From Ciona intestinalis (lineage: Eukaryota; Chordata; Ascidiacea; Phlebobranchia; Cionidae): DNA of 64,000 nt. Location: assembly GCF_000224145.3 (NCBI RefSeq), contig NC_020166.2, positions 6,020,927-6,084,926 on the forward strand, given 5' to 3'. The notes below the pieces were generated by a model. It was given only the letters and a program-made list of their open reading frames with translations. It was not told the DNA's origin and did not search any database. The translations under genes were made by a program, and so were the position numbers. Below, piece after piece: positions 61,801 through 64,000 of this stretch. Positions within the stretch are counted from its first letter, which is position 1. Each line of letters begins with the position of its first letter.

Positions 61801-64000
61801 GATAAACATTCTTACTTAGCTCTCCACTGTATTCATGCACACTTTGGTTGTATCCCCAGTAATTTGAACTGTTGTTCACTGAGGAATCAGTACCATCTAG
61901 AAATTTCACTTTAGATTACTAAAGAATACCAGTCTACCAGATATACCGACTGTGCCTTTTAGAAAAATTATATTTATAGGCCCTAGACATAGTCCTTTGT
62001 TTAAAATTTGAAAACAAATCAAAAATGTAAATACCCACCAAACATTAACTAAAATGCACACAAAGGAACAAATCTTGTTCTTAATAAGAAGAACTTACAC
62101 ATTTGCCATCGCTCTTTCTCATATTGACTTCTTCTGTAGTTTGAAACTTTTTTCTGGTCACTCCCATAATCATCAGGTGATACTGTTTATAGAAGAATGT
62201 ATTAACTTTTTGAAACTAAACTTTTCAAAATATAAACTAATAATTTATGTTAAACAATTGTAAAACTTACACGTTGAACTAACGAAAGGAGATCTACGAT
62301 GGCGTAAATATGGACTTCCACCCGATGAGTCAAGAATACTTCCTCCATCAAAAATTCCTGATACTGGAGTTGTCTGGAATTATTATTAGATTTTATTACA
62401 AAATTTAGGCTGATAAGTGATGATACTAAATTACGAATTTACGGTTACAACCATATGGTTGAACCATAACATTGTATTTAGCTTTGCTTGATTGTAAGGC
62501 CATAGACAAAAAGCAACATGTGTGTGTGTGACCCTAATGTTCAAATATGGAGTTAAAACTACGAACATTATGGGATGTTTAATGATAAATCGAATAAATC
62601 AAAAAAAAAAAAATTAGGCAAAAAACAACCAAAAATAAGTGGGCTAATAGTTACTTTCGTAAAAAGATTGCAAGCAAAACTCGTGTGATATTTTTTGATA
62701 ATATTTTTGTTATATGTTCACATTCACACTGTATATTAAACTGAAGTTGTTTAAAACTACCATCGACAGCTACCTGACCCACCATATGAGTGAAATTATG
62801 TGAGTCTGATAGTCTTGAATTGTAAGGTGAACCTCCACCAATATTAGCTTGGTATCCTTGTGCAGCTACTGTGGTGTGAAAAGAGGAGCTTGGACTTGGG
62901 CTTGGGGAAGGGGTGTGTCTGGGAATAAACGAACAAAATAACAGGTGTTGCTATAAAAGTTATGGTAGTCTTGTAAGTAACCTATGGTCCTATGCTGTTT
63001 ACTTATAGGCACCGATAGCATATTAAGTAATATAGGGTCCTTGAGCTGCGTTTTAAACCATCCCATTATTTTTCGGGCTGCACCACTGCTTATGGGATCC
63101 TCGTTAAATAAAGTACCTGGTAATGTATGGAGAATGTGATTGTATGGGAGTGCTGGTTTGCTGTTGGTTTGGCTTGTTTGTTAAATTGGTTAAACTGAAA
63201 GTTCGTCCTGGTGAGATCTTTCTATCGGAAATCAGTTTTGGAGTTTGTGCACACGATGTGAATCGTGGATCTGGTGAATAAACAAACAAAGGTTAAACTA
63301 GAAACGCATGGTGTCTAGCTGGTAGATAGAAATATGCATTTACAGTACACTATGTGTAAACTAATTCTACTTAGACTTGAAAGGCAATTTCGATGTTACA
63401 AATTACGTTATTTGTTTGGGGTTAAAGGTTAGGGATTTCATTAGCATAAAACAGTGTGAAAAACAATATTATAATTGGACTTAATGTACGTAGTATACCG
63501 CTCTTTGTGACATTAGATATCGCTAATGTGACGTAAAAAAAACCTTAGCAAATCAGAAGAATTATGGCGACAAAGCATGTTTTTGTGCAGTTAATTTTCA
63601 ACGCGAACACCAAACTTTATGCAAAAATTAAACGGTGGGTATCCCGGAGGCCTAAGAAACATTTTGAAACAAAAACTTTCACTGGTCACCAGCTAAAGGA
63701 TTACCTAGATTGGATTGTTTATTTTTGCCCACACAATATATTACATATATTTACCTAAGGTTGCACCTTTTGTCCAACTGAAATAACATATTAAATAAAA
63801 AGCACTCAATATTAAGGCATTCACCTGATTTTTTGATGCCCATTAATCGTTTTTGTGCTGGTGACAAATACAAAGGAGCAGTTGGAATTGTTGAGGACAC
63901 AGCTTGAATAAAGTCCACCAAGGAATTCACAGTGAACAGAACAGCAAATAAGAGAACAGCGTAGTAAAATAATGAGTTTGTGATGTTAAACCACAGTTGT
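58802..64000 (-). CDS. TMEM209: TMEM209 nuclear-envelope protein (5' end beyond window)
   Basis: TMEM209 is a two-pass membrane protein of the nuclear envelope linked to nucleoporin NUP205. Exons from the right edge: 63826-64000 (partial), 63117-63270, 62774-62918, 62271-62373, 62099-62182, 61799-61896, 61678-61734, 61235-61396, 60684-60816, 60132-60285, 59517-59679, 58883-58956 and perhaps 58802-58817. All phases agree. Seen: a membrane helix (LFYYAVLLFAVLFTVNSLVD), a long Ser/Pro-rich linker with SPSPSPSSS, YWGYNQSVHEYS, LKKLGCPEIQ, ELTNHQEYLVERLK, MSEFCWNKGGSVKGRAW, HMFCSYLDWHLPAHPR, YPDGKTFTSQYF and GRHNLFYTLLLFL, all matching human TMEM209. The first membrane helix is off the window. The last exon would give a short GLVKN ending that does not resemble the vertebrate C-terminus; it is uncertain. 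Confidence 0.95.
59872..60019. mobile_element. hAT-type MITE with 8-bp target duplication
   Basis: Begins CAGTGGCGCAGCCAG and ends CTGGCTGCACCACTG, a 15-bp inverted repeat with one mismatch. It is flanked on both sides by GACACCAC (59864-59871 and 60020-60027), a perfect 8-bp duplication diagnostic of hAT elements. The 148-bp interior is A/T-rich with a G-run and no coding capacity. Located in a TMEM209 intron. Confidence 0.92.
63073..63090. mobile_element. Solo end of the hAT-type MITE family
   Basis: GGGCTGCACCACTG matches the right end of the element at 59872-60019. No matching left end was found nearby, so this is likely a decayed fragment. Confidence 0.4.

Overview
The window is chordate genomic DNA, most likely from the sea squirt Ciona (C. 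intestinalis type). It has compact multi-exon genes with GT-AG introns, clear orthologues of vertebrate proteins, AT-rich intergenic DNA, many short inverted-repeat elements and tRNA-derived repeat remnants. I rebuilt genes by joining exons whose splice phases agree; most models below keep one open frame from start to stop. There is one 50-base assembly gap.

Layout. On the minus strand: the 5' exon of a USP8-like deubiquitinase (1-311), a short MSL2-like RING protein (965-1659), mitochondrial ribosomal protein MRPS22 (1969-5948), an ENPP4/5-like ecto-phosphodiesterase (7429-10508), three tandem related genes each with one CARD-like domain (13440-14834, 15236-17664, 18670-19724), and single-exon CUEDC1 (21768-22799). 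On the plus strand: the C-mannosyltransferase DPY19L (26167-30682, 13 exons). On the minus strand again: a large fibulin-2-like matrix protein (33080-51700, 22 exons, 1570 aa) and TMEM209 (58802 to beyond 64000, 5' end cut off). The stretches between are mostly non-coding and carry MITEs, SINE-like repeats and TA microsatellites.

How the genes relate. Most are unrelated housekeeping or cell-surface genes. The exception is the CARD cluster. Its three genes share an exon plan (helix 1-3 exon ending in phase 0, a 154-160 nt exon ending in phase 1, then a gene-specific tail) and conserved motifs (WL/WA..FLDAL, LA.LL). The domain resembles the CARDs of RIG-I-like receptors and MAVS, but no helicase is attached. 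One gene is CARD-only, one has a roughly 500-residue disordered tail with a PPSY motif, and one has a short tail. I think this cluster is the best candidate here for an undescribed system, possibly lineage-specific innate immune adaptors. From about 31 to 58 kb the DNA looks GC-richer than the rest, which makes random long ORFs more common there.
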